NCBI GenBank assembly: GCA_018817865.1
Contig: JAHITG010000428.1
Coordinates: 1 to 13,545, forward strand
Source of the DNA: Spirochaetota bacterium
GTDB lineage: Bacteria > Spirochaetota > JAHITG01
Reading direction: 5' to 3'
DNA length: 13,545 nucleotides
A program made the translations under genes and the position numbers. How positions within the stretch are numbered: position 1 is the stretch's first letter; each line of letters starts with the position of its first letter. Positions 6,868 through 13,545 of the stretch are shown one piece after another. The notes under the pieces were generated by a model. That model was not told the DNA's origin. It made no database searches and worked only from the letters and a program-made list of their open reading frames with translations.

Positions 6868-7788
6868 ATGAAATTATTAGATTTATTTATAAAGAAGAGG
6901 AGCTCGAAATTTCGTTCGGCTTATGTGATAATAAATCCTGCTGCCGGTAAAATGCAGATCAACAAATTTCTTAATCTGTCAAAGAGTTACTTTAAAAAGT
7001 ATAAAATAAAGTATGAATATTCGTTGACCGCTTCGCAGGGAGATGCATCCAGACTGGCCCATAAAGCAGTACAGGATAAGTATGATATCGTGTTTGCTGC
7101 CGGAGGGGACGGGACTGTCAATGAAGTTGCAAATGGTATTATGAGTTCATCCAAAACAGTTCTGGGTATCATACCCCTTGGAACAGTGAATATTCTCTCT
7201 TTAGAGCTGAATATTCCTCAGAATCCATTAAAGGCCCTTGATCTTATTTTTGAAGGAAGGGTAAATAATATTGATATTGGAAAGGCAAATGATAAGTATT
7301 TTGTACTGATGGCCGGCTGCGGTTTTGACTCTTATGCTATTTACAGGGTAAATTTAAAGCTTAAAAAATATTTAGGCGCGATCGCTTATATATTTGCGGG
7401 TTTATACAGTGCCATTAAATATAAACCAAAAAAGATCAATATTAATATTGATAATCACAGGATCGATGATGTCGGCTATTTTGTTGTGGCAGAGAATGCC
7501 GGTTCATATGGCGGTATGTTCAAACTGGCTCCCTATGCTGATTTTAATGACGGATTACTGGATGTCTGTGTTTTTAAGAAGTACGGATTTTTTGAAGTTA
7601 TCCGCTATTTCTGGGGAATTGCACTGGGACAGCATATGGATTTTCCCGATGTAAGGTACTATCAATGCAGAAATGTTGAACTCTTTTCAGATGAAAATGT
7701 CCTGCTCCATACCGATGGTGAACTGATCGGGTCTCTTCCTGTCTCTGTAACGGTTAATAAAGAAAGGCTGAAAATACTGGTCCCATGA
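6868..7788 (+). CDS. Diacylglycerol kinase family lipid kinase (DagK/YegS-like)
   Basis: This is a predicted soluble, membrane-associated lipid kinase that phosphorylates diacylglycerol or a related lipid with ATP, returning it to phospholipid synthesis. The 306 residues match bacterial DgkB/YegS proteins. Motifs in order are INPAAGK (22-28) near the nucleotide site, GGDGTVNEVANGI with the GGDGT core at 79-83, PLGTVNILS (bacterial relatives usually have PxGTxNDFA), GCGFDSYA, and the C-terminal APYADFNDGLLDV (221-233). All catalytic motifs look intact. The ATG follows GGGAAGAAG. The true lipid substrate (diacylglycerol, sphingoid base or undecaprenol) cannot be told from sequence. It sits before genes for membrane and exported proteins. 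Confidence 0.92.
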   Translation: MKLLDLFIKKRSSKFRSAYVIINPAAGKMQINKFLNLSKSYFKKYKIKYEYSLTASQGDASRLAHKAVQDKYDIVFAAGGDGTVNEVANGIMSSSKTVLGIIPLGTVNILSLELNIPQNPLKALDLIFEGRVNNIDIGKANDKYFVLMAGCGFDSYAIYRVNLKLKKYLGAIAYIFAGLYSAIKYKPKKININIDNHRIDDVGYFVVAENAGSYGGMFKLAPYADFNDGLLDVCVFKKYGFFEVIRYFWGIALGQHMDFPDVRYYQCRNVELFSDENVLLHTDGELIGSLPVSVTVNKERLKILVP

Positions 7789-7804
7789 AGATGAAAGGAG
7801 ATTT

Positions 7805-8521
7805 ATGAAAAAAAGGTTTCTGTTCATTGTTATTTTATTGCTGTTGCTTATCCTGCCCCTCTACGGTGATTTTAAAATAATAAAGGAGAACCGGTATACT
7901 GTTCATTATGATCCCAGCCTTAATCTTTTTTCGCTGGAATATGTGCTTAAACTTTTAAAGAACACAGATGAAAAGTTTTTAACTAAATTCAGTGTAACAA
8001 ATACCAATGCCATTAATCTTTATTTATACAATGATACGATCAAGTTCATGTTTGAACAGAAGGCCATGTGGTGGGAGAATTACAGATTGAAACCGGATTC
8101 AGTGGCTATTAATAACATCGAGCTTTTTCTTCAAAAAAACTCCCTTCACGATCTGCTGGATTACGTCCTTTTTAAGTTGGACCTGCTTAATTTATATAAG
8201 GACCGATTATCAACCTGGTTCATTAACGGAGTGGCGATCTATTATTCGGAAAGTACATTATTTAAAAACGGATCTTATAAATTTTCTTCACTGCAGGAAA
8301 TGACAAATAAATTAAATAAATATCAGTCAAAAGAAGAGATGGAGAGTGCAAATTATTATTGTTATAAGAGTATCAAGTATCTTGCGGATCAATATGGCGA
8401 AGAAAAGATACTGCAATATCTTAATATGAAAAAAGATCTGAAAGAATTTGAAAACGGGTTTTTTAATTTTTTTGGGATTTCATATAATGAGTTTATTCAG
8501 TTTTCTTTGAAGCTTCAGTAG
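7805..8521 (+). CDS. Secreted protein resembling an inactivated peptidase-MA-type gluzincin
   Basis: The protein has 238 residues and a strong signal peptide (MKKRFLFIVILLLLLILPLYG), so it is predicted to be exported. Its layout recalls the peptidase MA-like domain: an early stretch similar to NRYTVHYDP, then where active members have HExxH it has H115-D-L-L-D119, and 22 residues later WFINGVAIYYS (138-148) where active members have W-L-x-E-G-x-A-E-Y. If this alignment is right, only H115 of the three zinc ligands remains, and the catalytic Glu is Asp. The C-terminal helices (YYCYKSIKYLADQYGEEKILQYL) also fit MA-type proteins. A strong AAAGGAG lies 4 nt before the ATG, and the gene sits 16 nt after the lipid kinase, so they are probably cotranscribed. 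Family assignment is inference from pattern, not a database hit. Confidence 0.6.
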   Translation: MKKRFLFIVILLLLLILPLYGDFKIIKENRYTVHYDPSLNLFSLEYVLKLLKNTDEKFLTKFSVTNTNAINLYLYNDTIKFMFEQKAMWWENYRLKPDSVAINNIELFLQKNSLHDLLDYVLFKLDLLNLYKDRLSTWFINGVAIYYSESTLFKNGSYKFSSLQEMTNKLNKYQSKEEMESANYYCYKSIKYLADQYGEEKILQYLNMKKDLKEFENGFFNFFGISYNEFIQFSLKLQ

Positions 8522-8550
8522 GGCTTGATCTCTTACAACCCGGTATTATA

Positions 8551-9504
8551 ATGAAGAATAAAAAAACATTCTATTTGGTTTTACGCCTTATTATTACTGC
8601 ATTTTTACTGTATCTGATTTACCGCAGGATCGATCTGGCGTTTATCAGAAATTTATTGCTTACTTCCAATTATCTGTATTTACTGATAGCGGTTTTGATC
8701 TTTGTTTTAAGTAATGTAACAGGAGCCGTACAATGGTATTTTTTACTGAGATCCCAGACCGATACAGATCCGGGTTTTTTTGCCATGATCCGCTTATACC
8801 TTTTTTCAGCCTTCTTTAATAATTTTCTTCTTTCTAATGTAGGGGGAGATGTTATTAAAGTATATAAATTGATCAAGTATAAATTTGATAAGAATATAAT
8901 ATTTTCTTCTGTTCTGTGGGACCGTTTTATAAGCGTTTTGATCCTGATCTTTTTTTCTCTTATTACCGGATATATCCTTTTTAAAAAAGTGGTGATCCTT
9001 TATAGTCTAGCTCTTTTTCTGGGAGCAATTATTCTGCTCCTTATATTAGTCAAGAAGTATAAACTGGGTTCCTTCTTATTGAAGTTTGTAAACATCATCA
9101 GGCATAAAAAGATAAATTATTTTTTAAAGGAGTTCTTTCTCTCTTTCAAGATCTATCTTCAGAGGTCAAAATATATCGTACTTTTTTACTCTTTCTCCAT
9201 TCTGACACAATTTTTAAAGATATTCTTTATGGTACTTATCGCCATGGCATTATCCATCACTATCACTCCATGGGAGATCTTCTTTATTATCCCGATCATT
9301 GGAGTGGTTTCTGCATTACCGATAAGTATTAACGGGCTGGGGGTTCGCGAATATGTGGGAAGTTATTTATTCGGGTTTTTGGATAAGGAGAAGGCACTTA
9401 TGTCTGTTTTTATCACTGTTGGTAATCTGGTCATCATTCTGGGGAACCTGTTCGGTGTTATTTTTATCTTTGATAAAAACAAGCCAAAGCAAAGCCCGGT
9501 TTAG
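8551..9504 (+). CDS. LPG_synthase_TM (YbhN/AglD-like) integral membrane protein
   Basis: This is a multi-pass inner-membrane protein of 317 residues with about eight hydrophobic helices. The family's two hallmark motifs are present: FNNFLLSNVGGDVIKVYK (around residues 90-105, GGD at 98-100) and LPISINGLGVREY (256-268). The family is the membrane-embedded half of MprF. Stand-alone members are thought to act as lipid flippases or as partners of glycosyltransferases. There is no C-terminal aminoacyl-transferase domain, so this is not a complete lysyl-phosphatidylglycerol synthase. The ATG has no clear Shine-Dalgarno sequence, and the start is chosen because it comes just before the first TM helix. 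It lies 29 nt after the preceding gene. Confidence 0.87.
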   Translation: MKNKKTFYLVLRLIITAFLLYLIYRRIDLAFIRNLLLTSNYLYLLIAVLIFVLSNVTGAVQWYFLLRSQTDTDPGFFAMIRLYLFSAFFNNFLLSNVGGDVIKVYKLIKYKFDKNIIFSSVLWDRFISVLILIFFSLITGYILFKKVVILYSLALFLGAIILLLILVKKYKLGSFLLKFVNIIRHKKINYFLKEFFLSFKIYLQRSKYIVLFYSFSILTQFLKIFFMVLIAMALSITITPWEIFFIIPIIGVVSALPISINGLGVREYVGSYLFGFLDKEKALMSVFITVGNLVIILGNLFGVIFIFDKNKPKQSPV

Positions 9505-9520
9505 ATCTCTCTATTTTTAG

Positions 9521-9548
9521 TTGATATATTAATTATTTAAGGTATAAT
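9521..9548 (+). promoter_or_regulatory. Strong sigma-70-type promoter before the MBL gene
   Basis: TTGATA (9521-9526) and a perfect TATAAT (9543-9548) are separated by 16 bp. This is the best promoter match I found in the window. Transcription should start near 9555, just ahead of the AAGGAG Shine-Dalgarno (9557-9562), giving an unusually short leader of about 14 nt before the ATG at 9569. It marks the likely start of a new transcription unit covering the MBL gene and perhaps those downstream. Confidence 0.55.
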
Positions 9549-9568
9549 ATGCTTATAAGGAGCAGATA

Positions 9569-10474
9569 ATGAAAAAAGCCTTCAAGACAGTTCTGCTTAT
9601 CCTGCTTGTCTGTATTCTTTTTCAGGTCCCGCTTCATGCGGAATTAAAAGGAAAAGTAGATCTGAAAAAACCTCTGCTGAAAGTAGTATTTCTGGATGTA
9701 TGGCAGGGTGACAGTATTCTTCTGATCTTCCCGAATAAAAAGAGCATGCTGATCGACGGCGGATCAGGAGGCAATAAGTATTCCCGTTTTGATGCCGGCA
9801 GGATGGTCATTAATCCCTATTTGAAGAAGAATCACATTTCATCGATCCATGACCTGGTCATGACGCATCCTCACAGTGATCATATTGGCGGTCTTGTGGA
9901 AGTGTTAAAAGCGAAGAAGATCGATAATGTCTTTGACTGCGGGATGAGTTATACAACGGAGCTTTACCTGGATTGCCTGACGCTGATCGATAAAAAAAAG
10001 ATCAATTATAATATACCTTCCAGAGGGGATAAAATAAAGGTCGACCCCCTGGTTGATATAAAGGTTTTACATCCCGGTAAAGATTGGAGTTATTCGGATA
10101 ATCCTAATAATAATTCGATCGTTATAAAGGTGAAGTATAAAAAAGTAAGTTTTTTATTTACCGGTGATATTGAAGAGGAAGTAGAATATAACATTCTTGA
10201 TTCGGGAGAGGACCTCTCTGCTACTGTTCTGAAGGTTCCTCATCACGGTTCAGACACATCATCTTCTGATGCTTTTCTTTCCGCTGTGGACCCTGAAACA
10301 GCAGTTATCATGGTAGGAAAGAACAATAAATTCGGTCATCCCACCCCCTCGATCCTGGCAAGTTACGAAGACCGGAATATCAAATTGTTCAGAACAGATT
10401 ATGACGGTGATGTTACTTTTATTACGGACGGTTCCCATTATGAGGTGAAAAGCCTGAAAAGGCGGGAAAAGTAG
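9569..10474 (+). CDS. Exported stand-alone ComEC/Rec2-type metallo-beta-lactamase-fold hydrolase
   Basis: The 301 residues begin with a signal peptide ending near PLHA, so the mature enzyme is predicted outside the cytoplasm. The rest is a single metallo-beta-lactamase domain: FLDVWQGDSILL and MLIDGGSG at the N-terminal strands, the metal motif H100-P-H102-S-D104-H105, LFTGDIEEE with D200, and VPHHGSD with H225-H226-G227, then GHPTP near the C-terminus. The GD..L / HHGS / HP pattern is that of the C-terminal domain of competence protein ComEC. The ComEC channel and OB domains are absent. Metal-site residues look complete, so it is probably active, and a nuclease or phosphoesterase role is the usual guess. 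It has AAGGAG 6 nt upstream of the ATG. Confidence 0.9.
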   Translation: MKKAFKTVLLILLVCILFQVPLHAELKGKVDLKKPLLKVVFLDVWQGDSILLIFPNKKSMLIDGGSGGNKYSRFDAGRMVINPYLKKNHISSIHDLVMTHPHSDHIGGLVEVLKAKKIDNVFDCGMSYTTELYLDCLTLIDKKKINYNIPSRGDKIKVDPLVDIKVLHPGKDWSYSDNPNNNSIVIKVKYKKVSFLFTGDIEEEVEYNILDSGEDLSATVLKVPHHGSDTSSSDAFLSAVDPETAVIMVGKNNKFGHPTPSILASYEDRNIKLFRTDYDGDVTFITDGSHYEVKSLKRREK

Positions 10475-10530
10475 GTTATTAATTTTATAATTCAATAAAT
10501 TTATTCAGTCTGTAAATGGAGGGCTCAATC

Positions 10531-11883
10531 ATGAAAAAAATTATCCTTTGTTTAATAATTCTATTCTCTTTATCAACAATTCAAGCTTACAGGATGCAGG
10601 AGAGGAGTATAAAAGAGGTGACGGACGAAATAAAAAAATCTCCTGAAAAGGCTCCCCTGTATGTCGAACTGGGAGATCTCTATAAAAAAGAGAAAAAATT
10701 CGACGATGCATTAAAGAATTATCAGAAGGCAGCTGAACTTGATAAAAAGAACGCCGAGGCATACTACGGTTTAAGCGATGTATACCGCAGGCAGCAGAAG
10801 TATGATCAGGCTCTTGATCATGCCTTGATCGCCAGTGAGTTGAAACCGATCAGGGCTCATTACAAGAGTCAGCTCGGCCTTATTACCTATAAGCAGGAGA
10901 AATACAAAGAAGCTGAAAAATATTTTAACGAGGCGATCAGCCTTTCAACCAAGAAAAATGGTTTCTACTATTCCATGCTGGGTTTCATCTATATGAAACA
11001 GGAGAGGTACAAAGAAGCCGTTGACATGTTCAAAAAGCAGGCAGATCTAAAAGCCTGGGATAAATCGCTCAATGTGAATATTGCACGGGCTTATTATAAA
11101 ATGGGGGATAAAAAGCAGGGGGACTATTATAAAGAGCTTTCCGGTGATGAGTGGGGTAAATATAAAGAGAAGATGGATGAACTGCATGGTGATTCCGGTC
11201 CCAAGAAAAGCTTTAAGAGGAGCGAGGGATGGAGTTATTATAAAAAACAGGATTATGATCAGGCAGTAGTTGTATTTAATAATGACTTGAAAGATGATCC
11301 GGATAATCTGGACTGCTATATGGGATTAGGCTATACATATAAAAAAATGAACAAGACCTCGCAGGCTTTAGCCCAGTTCAATAAAGCCTTGAAGAAGGAT
11401 GAATCGTACGCTAAAGCATATGTGGGCCGTGCCATGATCTATCTTGCACAGAAGAAGTATAAACAGGCTGCTGCGGATCTTGAGTTTGCCGTTATGGCAG
11501 ACCCCAATGACGCCTTTGCCGCCGGATCACTGGGAAGGGCCTATGTGAACCTGGACAGATACGAAGAAGCGCTTCCTCAGTTAAAGAAGGCGCTTGAGAA
11601 GAATCCTGATGACGTATTTATTATCAAGAATTTAGCCAGAAGTTACCAGAAGATGAAAGATTATAAAAATGCCAGAATATGGTATAAAAAAGCCCTTACC
11701 CAGGCAAAAGATAAGAAAGACAAGAAATATATTAAGGGGAGCATCGCTTTTGTGACATATATGTATGCGGGAGAACTGGAAAAAGAGGGGAAAGAGAAGG
11801 AAGCAAAGCAGATGTATAAAGATGTTATCATAACGGATCCTAATTCGAAGTGGGCCGGTTATTCCAAACAGAGGCTGCGATAA
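10531..11883 (+). CDS. Exported tetratricopeptide-repeat protein
   Basis: The 450 residues start with a signal peptide (MKKIILCLIILFSLSTIQA). The rest is about ten TPR units of roughly 34 residues, for example LGDLYKKEKKFDDALKNY, LGLITYKQEKYKEAEKYF, LGFIYMKQERYKEAVDMF, LGYTYKKMNKTSQALAQF and LGRAYVNLDRYEEALPQL. A less regular, Lys/Gly/Asp-rich stretch near the middle (around residues 195-220) divides the array. TPRs bind other proteins, so it is probably a scaffold in the envelope; no catalytic motif is visible. The start at 10531 is preferred over the in-frame ATG at 10516 because GGAGGG (10518-10523) sits 7 nt before it. It is very rich in Lys and Tyr. It lies 56 nt after the MBL gene. Confidence 0.9.
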   Translation: MKKIILCLIILFSLSTIQAYRMQERSIKEVTDEIKKSPEKAPLYVELGDLYKKEKKFDDALKNYQKAAELDKKNAEAYYGLSDVYRRQQKYDQALDHALIASELKPIRAHYKSQLGLITYKQEKYKEAEKYFNEAISLSTKKNGFYYSMLGFIYMKQERYKEAVDMFKKQADLKAWDKSLNVNIARAYYKMGDKKQGDYYKELSGDEWGKYKEKMDELHGDSGPKKSFKRSEGWSYYKKQDYDQAVVVFNNDLKDDPDNLDCYMGLGYTYKKMNKTSQALAQFNKALKKDESYAKAYVGRAMIYLAQKKYKQAAADLEFAVMADPNDAFAAGSLGRAYVNLDRYEEALPQLKKALEKNPDDVFIIKNLARSYQKMKDYKNARIWYKKALTQAKDKKDKKYIKGSIAFVTYMYAGELEKEGKEKEAKQMYKDVIITDPNSKWAGYSKQRLR

Positions 11884-11888
11884 TAGAA

Positions 11889-12737
11889 ATGGCATCTGAA
11901 AAATTAGTATTCAACATAAAAGAAAAGAGATGGAGCTTTAAGAATAAGATCTACCTGATGGGAGTGCTGAATGCTACTCCAGACAGCTTCTTTGATGGAG
12001 GCAGGTTCTATGATCCGGATCGTGCTTCCGAGCGGATACGGGACCTGATAAAATGCGGTGTGGATATTATTGATCTCGGAGGAGAATCTACCAGGCCCGG
12101 TTCTGACCGGGTGAATGTAAAAGAGGAGCTGAAGAGAGTCCTTCCCCTTGTTACTTATATAAAGAAAAATTATTCAATACCGGTTTCGGTGGATACTTAT
12201 AAATCCGAGGTGGCCCGTGCTGTCCTGGCAGAGGGAGCGGACTGTATCAATGATATTTCCGGCCTGACCTTTGACAGGAAGATGGCAAGGGTGATCGCAC
12301 GGAACAAGGCTTCCGTTGTTCTGATGCATATCCAGGGAACGCCAAAAGAGATGCAGGAGAATCCGGTATATTCGGATTTGATGGGAGAGATCAGGGAATT
12401 CTTGAGTACCAGCATCAAAATAGGACTGGACAACGGAATTCAAATGAATAATATTATTATTGATCCCGGTATCGGGTTCGGCAAGACAATACAACAGAAT
12501 TATATTATTATAAAGAAACTGGAAGAGCTGAAAAGTCTGAACAGGCCGATCCTGATAGGACTCTCTAGAAAATCTCTGATTGGAAAGGTGCTAAAAGATT
12601 TGCCCGAGGAGAGGCTGGCGGGAACAATTGCTTTAAATACCGTCAGCATATTGAACGGAGCAAATATGATCCGGGTGCATGATGCACAGGAACATAAAGA
12701 TGTTATAAAATTGCTGGAATTTTATTTTAAAGCTTGA
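11889..12737 (+). CDS. folP: Dihydropteroate synthase
   Basis: It condenses 6-hydroxymethyl-dihydropterin pyrophosphate with p-aminobenzoate to make dihydropteroate in the folate pathway, and is the target of sulfonamides. The 282 residues match the family. Signature motifs are LMGVLNATPDSFFDGG (NATPDSF at 28-34), GGESTRPGS (G65-G71 core), PVSVDTYKS, INDISGL, MHIQGTPKEMQ, IIIDPGIGFGK and GLSRKSLIG. The ATG at 11889 is 5 nt after the TPR stop. The frame stays open back to a GTG at 11850 inside the TPR gene, but the extra 13 residues match nothing typical of the family. The purine-rich ribosome site overlaps the end of the TPR gene and is poorly spaced. Proximity of folP to cdaA is common in c-di-AMP-using bacteria. 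Confidence 0.97.
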   Translation: MASEKLVFNIKEKRWSFKNKIYLMGVLNATPDSFFDGGRFYDPDRASERIRDLIKCGVDIIDLGGESTRPGSDRVNVKEELKRVLPLVTYIKKNYSIPVSVDTYKSEVARAVLAEGADCINDISGLTFDRKMARVIARNKASVVLMHIQGTPKEMQENPVYSDLMGEIREFLSTSIKIGLDNGIQMNNIIIDPGIGFGKTIQQNYIIIKKLEELKSLNRPILIGLSRKSLIGKVLKDLPEERLAGTIALNTVSILNGANMIRVHDAQEHKDVIKLLEFYFKA

Positions 12738-12761
12738 GAATAAAATAATAATAAATATATT
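12734..12761 (+). promoter_or_regulatory. Possible promoter for cdaA
   Basis: TTGAGA (12734-12739), overlapping the folP stop, and TATATT (12756-12761) are 16 bp apart, each one mismatch from consensus, in very AT-rich DNA. Transcription would start near 12768 and give cdaA a leader of about 70 nt containing the hairpin at 12783-12814. Chance matches are common in AT-rich DNA, so this is tentative. Confidence 0.35.
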
Positions 12762-12782
12762 TTATTGATATATGCCCTTATT

Positions 12783-12814
12783 GGGGATCATCGATAATGT
12801 CAATCGAGATCCCC
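12783..12814 (+). promoter_or_regulatory. 12-bp hairpin in the folP-cdaA gap (leader structure or attenuator)
   Basis: GGGGATC (12783-12789) pairs with GATCCCC (12808-12814). Directly inside, TCGAT (12791-12795) pairs with ATCGA (12803-12807). One A (12790) bulges out and the loop is 7 nt (AATGTCA). The pairing is exact over 12 bp. No T-run follows on either strand, so it is not a canonical intrinsic terminator. It lies 12 nt before the cdaA Shine-Dalgarno sequence and could affect cdaA translation, RNA stability or read-through from folP, or be a protein-binding palindrome in DNA. Confidence 0.6.
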
Positions 12815-12838
12815 TAAAATAAATTAGGAGACAGTCAA

Positions 12839-13545
12839 TTGTTCTGGCACTATTTATTGGATATTCTTCGATACTATATTCTGCCGATCCTGGATATTCT
12901 GGCTGTGGCTTTTTTACTGTATAAGACATACATGATTCTTTACGGGACCCGGGCCATGCTGGTCTTAAAAGGATTGGTAATTATCGGCATTATCTTTTTT
13001 ACTTCTCTCATCCTTCAATTGCAGACCCTGAATCTTCTTATCAGGGTTTTATTCACCTATGGTATCATAGCATTTATTGTCGTGTTTCAGCCTGAGATAC
13101 GGCGGGCATTAATGAGGGTGGGAGAGAATAAATTTTTTACTACGCTGACAAAAGGAGATGCCTCCACATTATCGGAGATCATAGATGCGGTTAAATTTTT
13201 ATCAAAAAAGAAAACAGGTGCCCTGATCGTTTTTAAACGTCAGGCCGGCCTCAGGAATATCGAAAGCACGGGAGTCCATGTGGACGGTTCTATTACAAGT
13301 GAATTGATCATTACGCTCTTCTCAAAGAACAGCCCCCTTCATGACGGAGCCCTGCTGATCGAAGCAGGAAGGATCGCTTTTGCCTCCTGCTTTTTACCGT
13401 TAACCGAAAAAAAAGCCCCGCGAAGATTGGGTACCAGGCACAGGGCCGCGATCGGATTATCTGAAGAGTCTGATGCTGTTATTATTGTTGTTTCTGAGGA
13501 GACCGGACGGATCTCTATTGCTTTTAAAGGAGACCTTAAAACGGA
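12839..13545 (+). CDS. cdaA: Diadenylate cyclase CdaA (c-di-AMP synthase), 3' end cut by window
   Basis: It makes cyclic di-AMP from two ATP at the membrane. The visible 235 codons cover most of a ~270-residue CdaA. The N-terminus has three TM helices with the family pattern YKTYMILYGTRAMLVLKG, QTLNLLIRVLFTYGIIAF and FQPEIRRALMRVG. The DisA_N catalytic domain follows, with the DGA motif in HDGALLIE (D169-A171) and the GTRHRAA motif (T199, R200, H201, R202). The active site looks intact. The start is TTG at 12839, supported by AGGAG (12826-12830) 8 nt upstream and by alignment of the first residues with CdaA proteins; no upstream ATG fits. In many bacteria the regulator gene cdaR follows, beyond this window. 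Confidence 0.95.
   Translation, partial: MFWHYLLDILRYYILPILDILAVAFLLYKTYMILYGTRAMLVLKGLVIIGIIFFTSLILQLQTLNLLIRVLFTYGIIAFIVVFQPEIRRALMRVGENKFFTTLTKGDASTLSEIIDAVKFLSKKKTGALIVFKRQAGLRNIESTGVHVDGSITSELIITLFSKNSPLHDGALLIEAGRIAFASCFLPLTEKKAPRRLGTRHRAAIGLSEESDAVIIVVSEETGRISIAFKGDLKT

Noticed and set aside
8551..9504. Complete lysylphosphatidylglycerol synthase (MprF)
   Set aside because: Only the membrane domain is present; the C-terminal aminoacyl-transferase domain is missing and the next gene is unrelated.
10486..10491. TATAAT before the TPR gene as a promoter
   Set aside because: No acceptable -35 lies 15-19 bp upstream and there is no extended -10 TG; the sequence is generally AT-rich.
11850..11888. 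GTG start at 11850 for folP
   Set aside because: It lies inside the TPR gene and adds residues not typical of the family; ATG 11889 fits the length and position.
12174..12494. Antisense 106-codon ORF within folP
   Set aside because: It lies opposite conserved dihydropteroate synthase motifs, with no family resemblance or translation signal.
12783..12814. Intrinsic terminator after folP
   Set aside because: The stem is good, but no T-run follows on the + strand or, reading the other way, on the - strand.

Overview
This 13.5 kb window holds 13 clear protein genes and one marginal small ORF, all on the + strand. It comes from a moderately AT-rich bacterium. Most genes are core functions in compact runs with overlapping or nearly touching ends. 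The lineage cannot be fixed from the sequence. The order phoH – 7TM-HD hydrolase – ybeY – recO and the folP – cdaA pair are seen in Firmicutes, spirochaetes and several candidate phyla that use cyclic di-AMP. The predicted exported proteins carry ordinary Sec-type signal sequences. No rRNA, tRNA, CRISPR array, phage gene or intact transposase is visible.

Layout. Positions 1-126 hold a perfect 14-bp inverted repeat followed by three copies of a TCAAGGTCTGACCCC-like unit about 30 bp apart, which run up to the ribosome-binding site of aspS. Positions 127-6362 are a tight translation/RNA/repair operon: aspS (aspartyl-tRNA synthetase), phoH (ATPase), a PgpH/YqfF-type 7TM-HD phosphodiesterase, ybeY (rRNA-maturation endonuclease) and recO. 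Positions 6369-7788 hold a divergent HU/IHF-like protein, a marginal 43-codon ORF and a diacylglycerol-kinase-family lipid kinase.

Positions 7805-11883 are the least ordinary part. Four successive genes encode exported or membrane proteins: a secreted protein that looks like a peptidase-MA-type gluzincin with its catalytic residues lost, an LPG_synthase_TM (YbhN/AglD-like) membrane protein, an exported stand-alone ComEC-type metallo-beta-lactamase-fold hydrolase, and an exported protein with about ten TPRs. Positions 11889-13545 return to core genes: folP (dihydropteroate synthase) and the 5' part of cdaA (diadenylate cyclase), the latter cut by the window end.

How the genes fit together. 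The window codes for both a predicted maker (CdaA) and a predicted degrader (PgpH-like 7TM-HD) of cyclic di-AMP, about 8 kb apart, so this organism very likely uses c-di-AMP signalling. The lipid kinase and LPG_synthase_TM protein suggest membrane-lipid metabolism next to the exported proteins, but a shared pathway is only inference. I found no unmistakable new system. The best leads are the degenerate secreted gluzincin and its neighbours, the HU variant lacking the usual arm proline motif, the repeat cluster ahead of aspS, and the structured leader ahead of cdaA.
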